NCBI RefSeq assembly: GCF_002005305.1
Contig: NZ_CP014782.1
Coordinates: 2,852,001-2,916,000 of the forward strand
DNA length: 64,000 nt
Origin: Shewanella psychrophila
Lineage (GTDB): Bacteria > Pseudomonadota > Gammaproteobacteria > Enterobacterales > Shewanellaceae
Direction of reading: 5' to 3'
Shown piece by piece: positions 55,687-64,000 of this stretch. The translations under genes and the position numbers were made by a program. Position 1 is the stretch's first letter. Every line of letters begins with the position of its first letter. The notes beneath the pieces were generated by a model. The model was not told the origin of the DNA, ran no database searches, and saw only the letters and a program-made list of their open reading frames with translations.

Positions 55687-57519
55687 ATGGAGCACACTCC
55701 TCAGTCGCAACTTAAACTGTTGCTAGCTAAAGGTAAAGAGCAAGGCTACTTAACCTATGCAGAAGTGAATGATCACTTGCCTGCTGATATGGTCGATGCA
55801 GACCAGATCGAAGATATTGTCCAGATGATTAATGACATGGGTATTCGCGTCTATGAACAGGCGCCGGATGCTGATGAAATCATGATGTCTGAAGACAGCA
55901 CTGATGATGATGCTGCAGAAGAAGCTGCCGCTGCACTTGCAACGGTAGAGGCCGAGCTTGGTCGTACAACAGATCCTGTCCGCATGTATATGCGTGAAAT
56001 GGGTACTGTGGAACTTCTTACCCGTGAAGGCGAGATCGTTATCGCTAAGCGTATCGAAGAAGGAATCAATACGGTTCAAGCATCGGTCGCCGAATACCCT
56101 CAAGCGATCTCCATGATCCTTGATCAGTTCGATCGCTATGAAGCCGAAGAAGTTCGTCTATCCGATATCATCTCAGGTTTTATTGACCCTAATGCCGACG
56201 ATGTAGCTCCTACAGCCACTCACGTTGGTTCAGACCTGTCTCAAAAAGATCTCGACTCAGACGATGACGAAGAAGATGACGATGATGAAGAAGAGGAAGG
56301 TCCAAAAGGGCCGGATCCTGAAGAATCTAAAGAGCGTTTCACTCAGCTAAGAGAAGTTCATGAGAATACGCTGAGAATCATCGCAGAAAAAGGTCGTGGT
56401 CATCCTGAAGCAACCGTTGCCCTATTTGAGATTGGTGAGCTATTTAAAGAGTTCCGTCTCATGCCTAAGCAGTTCGATCGCTTAGTTAAGAGCATGCGCG
56501 CCACCATGGATAAGGTTCGTATTCAAGAACGTTTGATCATGAAGCTCTGTGTTGAGCAGGCTAAAATGCCTAAGAAAAATTTCGTTAAGGGTTATACCGC
56601 AGACGAAAGTAGCATAGCCTGGTTTGACGCCGAACTCGCCTCTAAGAAGCCTTATGTTGAAGGTTTACAGATGGTCGAAAATGACGTGCGTCGTTGTCGC
56701 GCCAAGCTCGATATTATTGAGAAAGAAACCGGACTCGCGATTGCTGCTATCAAAGATATCAACCGTCGTATGTCGATCGGTGAAGCTAAGGCTCGCCGCG
56801 CTAAGAAAGAGATGGTAGAAGCTAACTTACGTCTAGTTATCTCTATTGCGAAAAAATACACCAACCGTGGTCTGCAGTTCCTGGATCTTATTCAGGAAGG
56901 TAACATTGGCCTGATGAAGGCGGTTGATAAGTTTGAATATCGTCGTGGTTATAAGTTCTCAACCTACGCAACTTGGTGGATCCGTCAGGCGATCACTCGC
57001 TCAATTGCCGATCAGGCAAGAACGATCCGTATCCCAGTTCATATGATTGAAACTATCAACAAGTTGAACCGTATTTCTCGCCAGATGCTACAGGAAATGG
57101 GCCGCGAGCCGTCTCCAGAAGAGCTGGCTGAGCGTATGTTGATGCCTGAAGATAAGATCCGTAAGGTATTAAAGATCGCCAAAGAGCCTATCTCAATGGA
57201 AACACCTATCGGTGATGACGAAGATTCGCACTTAGGTGATTTCATCGAGGATACCACTCTCGAGCTACCTTTGGACTCGGCCACTGGCGAAAGCCTACGG
57301 AACGCAACTCACGAAGTATTAGCAGGTCTAACGGCCCGTGAAGCTAAGGTGTTGCGTATGCGTTTCGGTATCGACATGAACACTGACCATACCCTCGAAG
57401 AGGTTGGTAAGCAGTTCGACGTAACCCGTGAGCGTATTCGTCAGATTGAAGCTAAGGCGCTGCGTAAGCTACGTCACCCTTCTCGCTCTGAGATCCTCAA
57501 GTCATTCCTTGACGAGTAA
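55687..57519 (+). CDS. rpoD: RNA polymerase sigma-70 factor RpoD
   Basis: 610 residues from the ATG at 55687 (MEHTPQSQLKLLLAKGKEQ), which matches the E. coli N-terminus; an ATG three codons earlier is less likely. Region 1.1 leads to an acidic Asp/Glu stretch at about 195-215. Region 2 has NLRLVISIAKKYTNRG and YATWWIRQAITRS. Region 3 follows, and region 4 ends with TLEEVGKQFDVTRERIRQIE. It is the primary sigma factor. A TATAAT at 55615-55620 may mark an internal promoter just upstream, though no good -35 accompanies it. Confidence 0.97.
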   Translation: MEHTPQSQLKLLLAKGKEQGYLTYAEVNDHLPADMVDADQIEDIVQMINDMGIRVYEQAPDADEIMMSEDSTDDDAAEEAAAALATVEAELGRTTDPVRMYMREMGTVELLTREGEIVIAKRIEEGINTVQASVAEYPQAISMILDQFDRYEAEEVRLSDIISGFIDPNADDVAPTATHVGSDLSQKDLDSDDDEEDDDDEEEEGPKGPDPEESKERFTQLREVHENTLRIIAEKGRGHPEATVALFEIGELFKEFRLMPKQFDRLVKSMRATMDKVRIQERLIMKLCVEQAKMPKKNFVKGYTADESSIAWFDAELASKKPYVEGLQMVENDVRRCRAKLDIIEKETGLAIAAIKDINRRMSIGEAKARRAKKEMVEANLRLVISIAKKYTNRGLQFLDLIQEGNIGLMKAVDKFEYRRGYKFSTYATWWIRQAITRSIADQARTIRIPVHMIETINKLNRISRQMLQEMGREPSPEELAERMLMPEDKIRKVLKIAKEPISMETPIGDDEDSHLGDFIEDTTLELPLDSATGESLRNATHEVLAGLTAREAKVLRMRFGIDMNTDHTLEEVGKQFDVTRERIRQIEAKALRKLRHPSRSEILKSFLDE

Positions 57520-57554
57520 GTCTACACGCTAAGTAATTAGCTAGTTAAGACTCG

Positions 57555-57585
57555 AAAGCCCTGCCATTTTGGCGGGGCTTTTTGT
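57555..57585 (+). terminator. Terminator of the rpsU-dnaG-rpoD operon
   Basis: AAAGCCCTGCC/GGCGGGGCTTT stem with an ATTTT loop, followed by a T-run. Confidence 0.92.
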
Positions 57586-57827
57586 TTTCCGCCCTCTTGC
57601 CATTCTCTTTCTTAATCGAGCACCTAAAGTTAATATCGAGTAGTATTATTAGAAGTTAAGCTGGCAACTTCCCAAGAATGAACGAGTGAGCCATTCTGTT
57701 CTCCTTAATTTTGCCACTTTCACCTATTTAGCTGCTCATAAAAATGCCACAAACAGCTTTATCCCCCAAGGATTGATTAACAGATAAGCAGTTGAATTCA
57801 AAGTTAGCATTTCTCTTCAAAACACGG

Positions 57828-57856
57828 GTGACAATCGCATTTAAACCTCGTATACT
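57828..57856 (+). promoter_or_regulatory. Promoter of the tRNA gene
   Basis: GTGACA and TATACT are separated by 17 bp and end 36 bp before the tRNA. A C/G-rich stretch follows the -10, as in stringently controlled promoters. Confidence 0.7.
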
Positions 57857-57892
57857 TCTCGTCGCTTTAGGTAGTGACGACTTCCTTTAGTA

Positions 57893-57969
57893 GGCCCCTT
57901 AGCTCAGTTGGTTAGAGCATACGACTCATAATCGTCAGGTCCCCCGTTCGAGTCGGGGAGGGGCCACCA
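57893..57969 (+). tRNA. ileX: tRNA-Ile2 (CAU anticodon, lysidine-type)
   Basis: 77 nt with encoded CCA. Acceptor stem GGCCCCT/AGGGGCC, D-arm AGCTCAGTTGGTTAGAGCA, anticodon stem ACGA/TCGT with loop CTCATAA (anticodon CAT), and TTCGA in the T-loop. The CAT anticodon could mean elongator Met, but the acceptor GGCCCCT and anticodon arm match E. coli ileX, which also lies just after rpoD. So it should read AUA as isoleucine once the C is changed to lysidine by TilS. Confidence 0.85.
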
Positions 57970-57980
57970 TATTTTGATAA

Positions 57981-58010
57981 GCCGCTTGAAGAAATTCAAG
58001 CGGCTTTTTC
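57981..58010 (+). terminator. Terminator after the tRNA
   Basis: GCCGCTTGAA/TTCAAGCGGC stem with GAAA-type loop, then TTTTTC. Confidence 0.92.
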
Positions 58011-58466
58011 ATATCTGGAGTTCTGTGTAAAAATGATTAGCACTTTACTGAATTAATTTTCCCAAAACTTGCTAGCCTTCGAATGAAGACTGATTACATT
58101 TATTGTTGATGGGCCTAGGTTATATTGGTATTTCTAGATTATTGAGAGTCTAACCTTCGTAGCTATCTATCGCTTGCTCAGCGGGATATGCTCGTTCTTT
58201 ATTTTGAGAAGGTTCTTCGATCGAGGCGCTGGCTCTTGATTTCATGAGCCCCCCTGTACGCTCTGCGATTTCCAATAACTTCCATGTTTAACTGCCAGTT
58301 CGGCATCCCTTCCTCTCGTTCGAAGAGTATCACTTCGCGATACCTCACCCTGAAATCGAAGCTCGCAGTCACAGGTACAAAAAAGCCTGCATCGCTGCAG
58401 GCTTTTCTCAAAGTTAACTCTCTTTGCTCTTTTCTATTTATCTATGACAAGCTTTCTATGGCAGAG
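58010..58466. other. Intergenic region between tRNA and puuB
   Basis: 457 bp without a supported gene. A 70-codon minus-strand frame (58199-58411) begins inside the puuB terminator hairpin and has no ribosome site. The Arg-rich content and the overlap with the hairpin suggest a non-coding or repeat-derived segment. The puuB terminator is at its right end. Confidence 0.5.
58379..58406 (-). terminator. Terminator of the pot-puu operon
   Basis: On the minus strand AAAAGCCTGCA/TGCAGGCTTTT with a GCGA loop and a T-run lies 60 bp after the puuB stop. Confidence 0.9.
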
Positions 58467-59753
58467 CTAGATCCCTAACTTGTCCCTCATGGTGTAGTAC
58501 CAGGCCCCGACGGCGCTAAAGGGGACTTGGAGTATATGTCCCCCGGGAAATGGGTAATGGGGCAAGCTGGCGAACGCATCGAAGCGGGTCGCCTGTCCGT
58601 GGATCACATCTGCAAGTATCTTGCCTGCCAGATGAGTGTAGGTCACCCCATGACCGCTACAGCCTTGCGAGTAATAGATGTTATCGCCGATACGGCCAAC
58701 CTGAGGAAGACGAGACAGGGTCAGCAGAAAGTTTCCTGTCCAGGTATATTCAATTTTTACATCTTTAAGTTGCGGGAAGGTCTCCAACATCTTAGGACGT
58801 ATGATAGCTTCGATATCGGCGGGATCCCGTGCTCCGTAGACCACGCCGCCACCATAAATGAGTCGCTTATCGCCGGATAACCTGAAGTAATCCAGCAAAT
58901 AGTTACAGTCTTCCACGCAATAATCTTGTGGTAATAGGCTAGCGGCCAACTCGTCATTCAATGGCTCAGTGGTGATGACCTGAGTACCACAGGGCATGGA
59001 CTTGGCCTGTAATTCTGGGATGAGTCCATTGAGATAGGCATTACCCGCAACGATGACAAACTTGGCTTTGACCGAACCTTGTGCCGTATGGATAGTCGGA
59101 TTATCGCCCTGCTCAACCTTAACAACTGCCGAGTTTTCATAGATCTTTCCACCTTGAGCCTCTACCGCCTGAGCCTCACCTAAGGCTAGATTTAGCGGAT
59201 GGATATGACCGCCACTCTTATCTAACAAACCACCAATATAACGCTCGGAACCCACCACAGAACCTATGCCTTGCTCATCTAATAGCTCTAGATGTCCAAG
59301 ATGGCCATGCTTCTCCCAGAGTGCTTTTTGATGCTCTAAATGCCCCATCTGCTTTTTGTTAATAGCAGCAAATACGCCACCGTCTTTAAGGTCACACTGT
59401 ATCTCGTGCTTGGCAATCAACTCCTTGATGATCCGCCCACCTTCGAAAGCCATTTCACCAAATAACTGGCCAGTCTCTTTACCCACAGTGTGTTCTATGG
59501 AGTCTATATCCCGGCTGAAGCTGTTGACTATCTGGCCGCCGTTACGACCGGAAGCCCCCCAGCCCACTCGAGCCGCTTCCAGTACTGTGACGCTATAACC
59601 TAGCTCTAGTAAATGTAACGCCGACGATAGACCGGTATAACCGGCACCTATAATGCAAACATCGGTTTCTATATTGTCGTTAAGTTGAGTACGTTCGACC
59701 TTATCATTGGCCGACGCCGCATAATAAGATTCTGTGTGAGGTACGCTGGGCAT
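58467..59753 (-). CDS. puuB: Gamma-glutamylputrescine oxidase (PuuB-like FAD oxidase)
   Basis: 428 residues of the D-amino-acid-oxidase fold. The FAD-binding motif is DVCIIGAGYTGLSSALHLLE, followed by GWGASGRNGGQIVN. The C-terminal part has GRIGDNIYYSQGCSGHGVTY and AGKILADVI. It matches PuuB, which oxidises gamma-glutamylputrescine to the aldehyde during putrescine catabolism. It lies 83 bp after potI, so uptake and oxidation are linked. The other puu enzymes (PuuA, PuuC, PuuD) are not in the window and may lie beyond its right edge. Confidence 0.88.
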   Translation of the reverse strand: MPSVPHTESYYAASANDKVERTQLNDNIETDVCIIGAGYTGLSSALHLLELGYSVTVLEAARVGWGASGRNGGQIVNSFSRDIDSIEHTVGKETGQLFGEMAFEGGRIIKELIAKHEIQCDLKDGGVFAAINKKQMGHLEHQKALWEKHGHLGHLELLDEQGIGSVVGSERYIGGLLDKSGGHIHPLNLALGEAQAVEAQGGKIYENSAVVKVEQGDNPTIHTAQGSVKAKFVIVAGNAYLNGLIPELQAKSMPCGTQVITTEPLNDELAASLLPQDYCVEDCNYLLDYFRLSGDKRLIYGGGVVYGARDPADIEAIIRPKMLETFPQLKDVKIEYTWTGNFLLTLSRLPQVGRIGDNIYYSQGCSGHGVTYTHLAGKILADVIHGQATRFDAFASLPHYPFPGGHILQVPFSAVGAWYYTMRDKLGI

Positions 59754-59836
59754 ATCATTCCCCTAATTAAATTCGTAAAAGCGGCCTACTCCTCCTAGAT
59801 CAAAATAAGCAGAGTAAGCCGTAATAAGTCAGATAG

Positions 59837-60661
59837 CTACATAGCTGGTGGCAGGTTCTTGCGCTCGCTTCTGCGGGCCAGATACCAACATATAAATGCA
59901 ATCAAAGACACCGTCAGAATGATCAGGGTCGCTAAGGCATTGATCTTAGGAGAAACCCCCATACGCACCGATGAGAACACCACCATGGGCAGAGTTGTCG
60001 CGCCAGGTCCCGATGTGAAGCTGGCTATCACTAAGTCATCTAAAGACAAACTGAATGATAGTAACCAACCCGCCGCCAATGAAGGCGAAATCATGGGCAC
60101 AGTGATATGGAAGAAGGTCTTCAAAGGTGTCGCGCCTAGATCCTGAGCCGCCTCCTCGATAGAGAGATCTAATTCACGCAGACGAGCCGAGACCACCACT
60201 GCCACATAGGATGCACAGAAGGTCGAGTGAGCAATCCACACAGTCAACATCCCCCGCTCCTTGGGCCAGCCCAAGAAATCTGCCATATGGATAAACAGCA
60301 ACAACAAAGACAGACCCGTGATCACTTCCGGCATAACTAAAGGAGCGGTGATCATGTTAGATAGAGTCAGCTTGCCCCAAGATCGTTTGAAGCGTGTCAT
60401 CACAAACGCCGCCATGGTGCCTAAGACAACAGCCATGGTTGAGGCGAAGAAGGCCACCTTCAAGCTAGTCCATACCGCATCTAAGATCTGCTGATCGCGA
60501 AACAGCTCACCGTACCACTTAGGCGAGAATCCCCCCCAAACAGTCACTAGCTTAGACTCATTGAAGGAGTATATGACTAAGATCAGCATGGGTGCATAGA
60601 GGAAAAACATCCCCGCCCACAGCATGATAGTAGAGAAGCTCATCTTACTTAACCTGCTCAT
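59837..60661 (-). CDS. potI: Putrescine ABC transporter permease PotI
   Basis: 274 residues with six membrane helices and the binding-protein-dependent permease EAA loop: EAAQDLGATPLKTFFHITVP. The N-terminus MLWAGMFFLYAPMLILVIYSFNESKLV is typical of PotI/PotC. Its ATG overlaps the potH stop by four bases. It forms the channel with PotH. Confidence 0.94.
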   Translation of the reverse strand: MSRLSKMSFSTIMLWAGMFFLYAPMLILVIYSFNESKLVTVWGGFSPKWYGELFRDQQILDAVWTSLKVAFFASTMAVVLGTMAAFVMTRFKRSWGKLTLSNMITAPLVMPEVITGLSLLLLFIHMADFLGWPKERGMLTVWIAHSTFCASYVAVVVSARLRELDLSIEEAAQDLGATPLKTFFHITVPMISPSLAAGWLLSFSLSLDDLVIASFTSGPGATTLPMVVFSSVRMGVSPKINALATLIILTVSLIAFICWYLARRSERKNLPPAM

Positions 60662-61563
60662 AGATCACTCTCCATACTCTTGGCCTGATAGCGATGGAAC
60701 AAGGTGATAGGTATGATTAACAGACCCAACATGATGATCGCCAGCGCCGATGCCACGGGCCAATCCCGGTTATTGAAGAACTCCTGCCACAACACCTTAC
60801 CTATCATCAAGGAATCTGGACCACCTAAGAGTTCGGGGATAACGAACTCACCGACTACGGGAATAAACACCAGCATTGAGCCCGCAATAACCCCACCCTT
60901 AGACAGAGGCAAAGTGACTTTCCAGAAAGTATTCAGGCTACGGGAGCCAAGATCCGATGCGGCCTCTAGCAAGCTGCCATCAAGCTGAGACAGAGTTGCG
61001 TACAGGGGCAATATCATAAATGGCAGGTAGGTGTAAATAATGCCGATATAGACAGCAAAGTTAGTATTGAGCATCTGGATGGGTTCGGATATCACCCCGA
61101 GCCACATTAAGAAATTATTAATCACTCCGTTATTGCTCAATAGTCCCATCCAGGCATAGACCCGAATGAGGAACGAGGTCCACGAAGGTAGCATCACCAA
61201 TAAAATCAATAGTCCCTGATGCTTTTTGGGGGCTCTGGCAATGGCGTAAGCCATAGGATAACCGATCAATAAGCAGCCTAAGGTAGTGATAAAGGCCATC
61301 TTCAATGAGCCCAGATAAGCCTGGACATACAGGGAGTCATCGAAGATCAACAGATAATTCCCCAGATTGAGCATGATCTGTATTGACTCATCTGCATAAG
61401 TCATCAGAGACTCATAGGGAGGGATTGAGATAGCTGCCGTCGACAGGCTAATTTTCAGTACGATGGCAAACGGTAGGGCGAAGAACAGGAGTAACCAGAA
61501 ATAAGGCAAGCCTATGGTCCAGTATTGTCCCTTGGGTAATCTAAACTTTAATGGTCTTTTCAT
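60658..61563 (-). CDS. potH: Putrescine ABC transporter permease PotH
   Basis: 301 residues with six membrane helices. The EAA loop reads EAASDLGSRSLNTFWKVTLP. The N-terminal WTIGLPYFWLLLFFALPFAIVLKIS and the long first periplasmic loop match PotH. It starts 9 bp after potG and overlaps potI. Confidence 0.94.
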   Translation of the reverse strand: MKRPLKFRLPKGQYWTIGLPYFWLLLFFALPFAIVLKISLSTAAISIPPYESLMTYADESIQIMLNLGNYLLIFDDSLYVQAYLGSLKMAFITTLGCLLIGYPMAYAIARAPKKHQGLLILLVMLPSWTSFLIRVYAWMGLLSNNGVINNFLMWLGVISEPIQMLNTNFAVYIGIIYTYLPFMILPLYATLSQLDGSLLEAASDLGSRSLNTFWKVTLPLSKGGVIAGSMLVFIPVVGEFVIPELLGGPDSLMIGKVLWQEFFNNRDWPVASALAIIMLGLLIIPITLFHRYQAKSMESDL

Positions 61564-61572
61564 GATGCCACC

Positions 61573-62709
61573 TTAAGATCTGAGAACCACTCCACTGGTG
61601 GCCTCCCAGCTGATGAATACCTTGTCTTCCCATGTTGGCGGATCCGAGCGACGGTCCCTGTTAGTCATCATGGACTGGATCACTTGCTTATTATTCAGTC
61701 GAATATAGTAGACAGATATCCCCCCCAAATAGGCAATATCTTCGACTTCCCCTCGGCACCAGTTATATTCACTCTCTGGTTGCTCTCGGCTAATACGTGC
61801 CTTCTCCGGCCTGACAGCTAACCAGACACGTTTATCATCGACATTGGTGGATACGCCGTGACTGATATAGAATTGTTGCGTTAAATCGGGAGATTTAATG
61901 ATGGCATGATCCGGCTTATCCACGACGATTTCGCCCTCGAACAGATTCACAGAACCAATAAATTCCGCCACCATACGACAGGTGGGACTCTCATAGATAT
62001 CCATGGGCGAGCCAGTTTGCACTATCTTGCCCTCATGCATGATTGCAATGCGCTCCGCCATGGTCATGGCTTCCTCTTGATCATGGGTCACCATCACACA
62101 AGTCACCCCAACCTCTTCGAGGATATCGACCACTTCCAGCTGCATCTCGGTCCTAAGTTTCTTATCCAAAGCACCCATTGGCTCATCGAGTAACAGTAAC
62201 TTAGGTCGCTTAGCCAGAGAGCGAGCCAGTGCAACTCGTTGACGTTGGCCCCCAGAGAGCTGATTTGGCTTACGTTTGGCATAATCTTCCATATGCACCA
62301 GCTTGAGCATCTCCTTGACCCTTTGCGCAATCTCCTCTTTCGGTAGCTTGTCCTGCTGTAAGCCAAAGGCGATGTTTTTTTCCACCGTCATATGGGGAAA
62401 CAGCGCATAAGATTGGAACATCATATTGATAGGGCGCTCATGGGGCGGCATATCGGTGATGTCGACTCCGTCGAGGATAATGCGTCCCTCAGATGGCTTC
62501 TCGAACCCTGCCAGCATACGCAACAAGGTGGACTTACCAGAACCAGAGCCCCCCAACAGAGCGAATATCTCCCCCTTATGAATGTTCAATGACACATCAT
62601 TGACGGCTCGAACTTCATCGAATAATTTGCTCACCCGCTCAACCTTAAGCAGCAGTTCTCCTTGCGTCTTTGTTGTTGGTTTATTGGCGACGCCTGCGTT
62701 GCTAACCAT
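61573..62709 (-). CDS. potG: Putrescine ABC transporter ATPase PotG
   Basis: 378 residues from the ATG at 62709 (GGAG 7 bases upstream); a TTG five codons earlier is only an open-frame extension. Walker A is GGSGSGKST, the signature LSGGQRQRVALARSL, and Walker B LLLLDEPMGALD. A C-terminal TOBE-type domain ends SWEATSGVVLRS. It powers the PotHI channel. It lies 110 bp after potF, across two hairpins. Confidence 0.96.
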   Translation of the reverse strand: MVSNAGVANKPTTKTQGELLLKVERVSKLFDEVRAVNDVSLNIHKGEIFALLGGSGSGKSTLLRMLAGFEKPSEGRIILDGVDITDMPPHERPINMMFQSYALFPHMTVEKNIAFGLQQDKLPKEEIAQRVKEMLKLVHMEDYAKRKPNQLSGGQRQRVALARSLAKRPKLLLLDEPMGALDKKLRTEMQLEVVDILEEVGVTCVMVTHDQEEAMTMAERIAIMHEGKIVQTGSPMDIYESPTCRMVAEFIGSVNLFEGEIVVDKPDHAIIKSPDLTQQFYISHGVSTNVDDKRVWLAVRPEKARISREQPESEYNWCRGEVEDIAYLGGISVYYIRLNNKQVIQSMMTNRDRRSDPPTWEDKVFISWEATSGVVLRS

Positions 62710-62724
62710 ATTACTTCTCCACAA

Positions 62725-62813
62725 CAGGCACTGATTTCAGTGCCTGCGGCAATATAAATGTGAATAACAAAAGAGATTTAGACATAAAAGGGCAAGCCTA
62801 CAGGCTTGCCTTT
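62725..62813 (-). promoter_or_regulatory. potF-potG intergenic hairpins
   Basis: Two hairpins lie in the 109-bp gap. GGCAAGCCT/AGGCTTGCC (62791-62810), with a CCTTTTA tail on the minus strand, is a likely partial terminator right after potF. CAGGCACTGA/TCAGTGCCTG (62725-62746) lies just before potG. Binding-protein genes often have such elements, which keep their mRNA more abundant than that of the transporter genes. Confidence 0.7.
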
Positions 62814-62818
62814 ACTTT

Positions 62819-63919
62819 CTAATAACCAGACTTGACCTTAGTCCACACGCGAGTCATTACACGCTGAGCCTTTAATGGACGAACCTCACCCACATAAAGG
62901 CGATTGAGGATCTCTTCATTTGGATAGATGGAGGTATCGTTTAAGATCTCCTTATCTACAAACTCTTGAGCGGGAACGTTAGGGTTAGCATAGGCCACAT
63001 AGTTAGTGATAGGGGCTATCACCTCAGGGCGTAGCAAGTAGTTGATAAAGGTATGTGCATTCTTAACATTGGCAGCATCGGCCGGGATCGCTAGCATATC
63101 AAACCAAAGATTTGCCCCCTCTTTCGGAATCGCATAGCTAATCACTTGACCATTATCAGCCTCTTCGGCACGAGCCGCCGCCTGGAAAATATCTCCTGAA
63201 TATCCGAATGCGACACAGACATCGCCATTAGCAAGATCGGTTATATAACGTGAGGAATGGAAGTAAGTAATAAAGGGGCGAACCTTAGCCAAGACTTCAC
63301 CGGCTTTCTTAAAGTCATCGGACTTGGTGCTGTTGGGATCTAAACCAAGGTAGAGCATCGCCATCGGTACCATCTCATCGGCCGAGTCCAACAGTGCCAA
63401 ACCACATGAAGATAATTTTTCGGCATATTTAGGATTAAAAATCAGTTCCAGAGAATCCAATGGGGCATCTTCACCTAGTACCGCTTTAACCTTAGCTTCG
63501 TTATAGCCTATGCCATTGGTTCCCCAGAGATATGGCACCGAATATTGATTGCCGGGATCTGCCGTCTCCAGCTGCTTCATTAGTTCGGGATTTAAGTTTT
63601 TATGATTTGGCAGTTGATTAGAATCTAATTTTTGAAATGCACCCGCTTTTATTTGTTTTGCCAGGAAGCTATTCGACGGCACGACAATATCGTATCCCGA
63701 GCGGCCAGAGAGCAATTTAGCTTCAACGACTTCATTACTGTCGAACACATCATAGATGACGCGGATCCCTGTTTCTTTCTCGAAATTAACTAAGGTATCT
63801 TCGGCAATATAATCAGACCAGTTATAGACGCGAACGACCTCTTCGGCCATGGCTCCTGTACTTGCCAATACACCCGCTCCCAAAAGCGCTAGTGTGGTCA
63901 TCTTCTTTAATAGCTTCAT
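62819..63919 (-). CDS. potF: Putrescine-binding periplasmic protein PotF
   Basis: 366 residues from the ATG at 63919, with AAGGAG directly upstream; the frame extends 17 codons further without support. A signal peptide (LLKKMTTLALLGAGVLASTG..AMA) is followed by the polyamine-binding fold starting EEVVRVYNWSDYIAEDTL. Ligand-region residues include the Trp/Ser/Asp of YNWSDYI, VPSNSF and YLWGTNGIGYN. It delivers putrescine to PotGHI. First gene of the potFGHI-puuB run. Confidence 0.95.
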   Translation of the reverse strand: MKLLKKMTTLALLGAGVLASTGAMAEEVVRVYNWSDYIAEDTLVNFEKETGIRVIYDVFDSNEVVEAKLLSGRSGYDIVVPSNSFLAKQIKAGAFQKLDSNQLPNHKNLNPELMKQLETADPGNQYSVPYLWGTNGIGYNEAKVKAVLGEDAPLDSLELIFNPKYAEKLSSCGLALLDSADEMVPMAMLYLGLDPNSTKSDDFKKAGEVLAKVRPFITYFHSSRYITDLANGDVCVAFGYSGDIFQAAARAEEADNGQVISYAIPKEGANLWFDMLAIPADAANVKNAHTFINYLLRPEVIAPITNYVAYANPNVPAQEFVDKEILNDTSIYPNEEILNRLYVGEVRPLKAQRVMTRVWTKVKSGY

Positions 63920-64000
63920 GGTATCTCCTTGATTTAGCGTAGCAGCAAGCCTAAGCCTGCTGTCTGTCATTGTTTCCGGTCATGCCGGTTTTAGTTTTTA

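Noticed and set aside
58199..58411. 70-codon minus-strand gene after the tRNA
   Set aside because: Its first codons are the puuB terminator hairpin and there is no ribosome site.

Overview
The window looks like a gammaproteobacterial chromosome, most likely Shewanella or a close relative (inferred from gene content and order, not from a search). Reasons are the tyrS / M23 peptidase / anmK block, hemL beside an aspartate carbamoyltransferase remnant, a gspA-gspB pair, and the rpsU-yqeY-dnaG-rpoD operon followed by a tRNA-Ile2(CAU). Much of the window is core genome. The first 10 kb is an accessory type III secretion (T3SS) island.

Layout. 1-9966 (minus strand): one compact, probably co-transcribed T3SS run. 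In transcription order it has an inner-rod protein, a short SctJ ring lipoprotein, an SctK/OrgA-like protein, a TPR chaperone, two tandem filament/tip-like proteins (the second frameshifted), two hydrophobic translocators, two orphan proteins, a short SctQ-like protein, a 99-residue possible chaperone, and a large repeat-bearing protein that runs off the left edge. 10553-14602: a proton-coupled peptide symporter and a frameshifted secreted trypsin-like protease with PKD and PPC domains. 14710-18673: tyrS (minus), then an OapA/M23 endopeptidase and anmK. 18753-26589: a CadC-like membrane regulator divergent from a TonB-dependent receptor and a secreted S9 peptidase. 27004-34565: aqpZ, a DUF2750 protein, erpA, a ClC channel, a solute-binding protein, a TerC protein and a DedA protein. 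34889-37239: a four-gene periplasmic sulfite dehydrogenase/cytochrome c operon behind a perfect FNR-type palindrome. 37452-39560: a pyrB remnant and hemL, whose 3' end and terminator are amplified as 165-bp tandem repeats. 40378-52740: nhaD, gspAB, cca, lpp, an L,D-transpeptidase, rlmA-like, uppP, folK, folB, plsY and tsaD. 53059-57519: the macromolecular synthesis operon. 57893-57969: tRNA-Ile2. 58467-63919 (minus): potFGHI-puuB for putrescine uptake and first-step catabolism.

Themes. Several loci handle peptides: the POT symporter, the secreted protease, and the TonB receptor/S9 peptidase pair with a membrane one-component regulator next door. Another set handles envelope maintenance: M23 endopeptidase, AnmK, L,D-transpeptidase, Lpp, UppP, PlsY. 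The most unusual material is the T3SS island (atypical order, several unrecognised proteins, a 71-residue-repeat substrate candidate), the 165-bp hemL terminator repeats, and a family of heptanucleotide tandem repeats with a TAAG core near gene ends. Two genes carry single-base frameshifts that could be real or sequencing errors. No insertion sequence, integrase, CRISPR array or rRNA was seen.
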